A DNA stretch of 64,000 nucleotides, taken from Pyrenopolyporus hunteri (lineage: Eukaryota > Ascomycota > Sordariomycetes > Xylariales > Hypoxylaceae). The notes beneath the pieces are model-generated. The model did no database searches and had not been told where the DNA came from. It was given only the letters and a program-made list of their open reading frames with translations. Below are positions 63,520 through 64,000 of the stretch, one piece after another. The stretch's first letter is position 1. Every line of letters begins with the position of its first letter. The stretch spans positions 2,170,001-2,234,000 of the forward strand of contig CADCXC010000035.1 of assembly GCA_902806595.1 (NCBI GenBank). Direction: 5' to 3'. Position numbers and translations under genes: made by a program.

Positions 63520-63770
63520 ATAAAAGTTTATTAAATAATAAACGATTTTATATTATACGATCGTATAATATAAAGTAAAAAAAAATTAATTAAATTATAT
63601 AAATATAAAAAAAAAAAATTAAATTAAATTTATATTAATCGAAAATATATTTTTATTTAAAATTTATAATTTAATTATTTATTACGTAAAACGATAAAAT
63701 ATATAATAAAATTATATCTATTATTATTATCGTTACGATAAATATATTAATATAAAATTACATTATTATA
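63520..63770 (+). repeat. Direct repeat copy C
   Basis: Third copy of the A/B repeat about 365 bp after B: CGTATAATA at 63562, TTACGTAAAACGA at ~63682, CGTTACGATAAATATATTAATATAAAATTA at its end. Includes a 20-base palindrome at 63551-63570. May be a second, nested or solo element end. Confidence 0.68.
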
Positions 63771-64000
63771 TTTATTTTTTTTATATTTAAACTTCGATTA
63801 TTTAAATGTATACGTTAATAACATCGATTATTAATAAGATTTTTTTAAATTTAATTATTTTTAACTTATTAACATTAAATTTTAAAATTAATGAAATTTA
63901 TTTTAATTTAAAAGTTATTAAAAGTAAAAGTAAATATATTAATTATAATTTTATTATATAATTTTTTATCGAATAATTTTATTATATCGTTTATTAATTT

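Larger units (their letters stand above)
55186..64000. repeat. A+T-rich isochore, RIP-like mutated repeat DNA
   Basis: Nearly all bases are A or T; C occurs almost only in CpG. By my count 60301-60840 has no C outside CpG but 27 G outside CpG, so loss is strongly biased to C on the given strand. No credible gene remains; the longest frames (67 codons at 59552 and 60 at 61841) are low-complexity. The pattern fits repeat-induced point mutation of transposon DNA in which CpG was spared. The block runs off the end of the window. Confidence 0.88.

Noticed and set aside
1..64000. CRISPR arrays, riboswitches, operons, rRNA genes
   Set aside because: None seen; the DNA is eukaryotic and the regular short repeats are simple tandems without spacers.

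Overview
The window is nuclear DNA of a filamentous ascomycete (Pezizomycotina; the EFR3 and permease sequences look most like Sordariomycetes to me, which is inference). The signs are short GT..AG introns, fungus-specific families (HET domain, ENA-type P-ATPase, areA-type GATA-like domain), intact leucine-catabolism genes, and an extremely AT-rich block that looks like a RIP-mutated repeat isochore.

Layout. 1-9746: no gene that I can support, with homopolymer and short tandem repeats. 9747-11361: a three-exon gene with an areA GATA-like (DUF1752-type) N-terminus. 11362-15753: non-coding, with many poly-A/T runs and (ACCT/AGGT)n clusters. 15754-19537: a head-to-head pair for mitochondrial leucine breakdown, the 3-methylcrotonyl-CoA carboxylase beta subunit (minus) and isovaleryl-CoA dehydrogenase (plus), sharing a 529-bp promoter region. 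19593-21452: a two-exon HET-domain gene that converges on the dehydrogenase with only 55 bp between stop codons. 21453-24830: no supported gene. 24831-25965: a Nudix hydrolase. 26950-28272: a dienelactone hydrolase with a possible N-terminal extension. 28779-30239: an RGG-rich protein of unknown function. 30240-34083: gene-free but containing a MITE-like inverted-repeat element at 30924-31247. 34084-35262: the mitochondrial F1-ATPase assembly chaperone ATP12. 36063-39515: the plasma-membrane PI4-kinase scaffold EFR3. 39516-43687: no supported gene. 43688-45882: a seven-exon amino-acid/choline-type permease. 46618-50077: an ENA-type Na+/K+ P-ATPase. 51466-52418: a CENP-O/Mcm21-like kinetochore protein. 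53257-55029: an acetyl-CoA transporter (AT-1/SLC33A1 family).

From about 55185 to the end the sequence changes abruptly to a nearly pure A+T composition without credible genes. Remaining cytosines on the given strand are almost all in CpG, while many guanines survive outside CpG. This is a strongly strand-asymmetric C-to-T signature. Two diverged direct repeats 7853 bp apart (about 55290 and 63145), and a third copy at about 63520, suggest a decayed LTR-type retroelement inside this block.

Apart from the leucine pair the genes are unrelated housekeeping functions (mitochondrial assembly, membrane transport, lipid-kinase scaffolding, kinetochore). I see no secondary-metabolite or defence cluster. 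Exon boundaries were derived by hand from splice signals, reading frame and remembered family sequences, so they are predictions.
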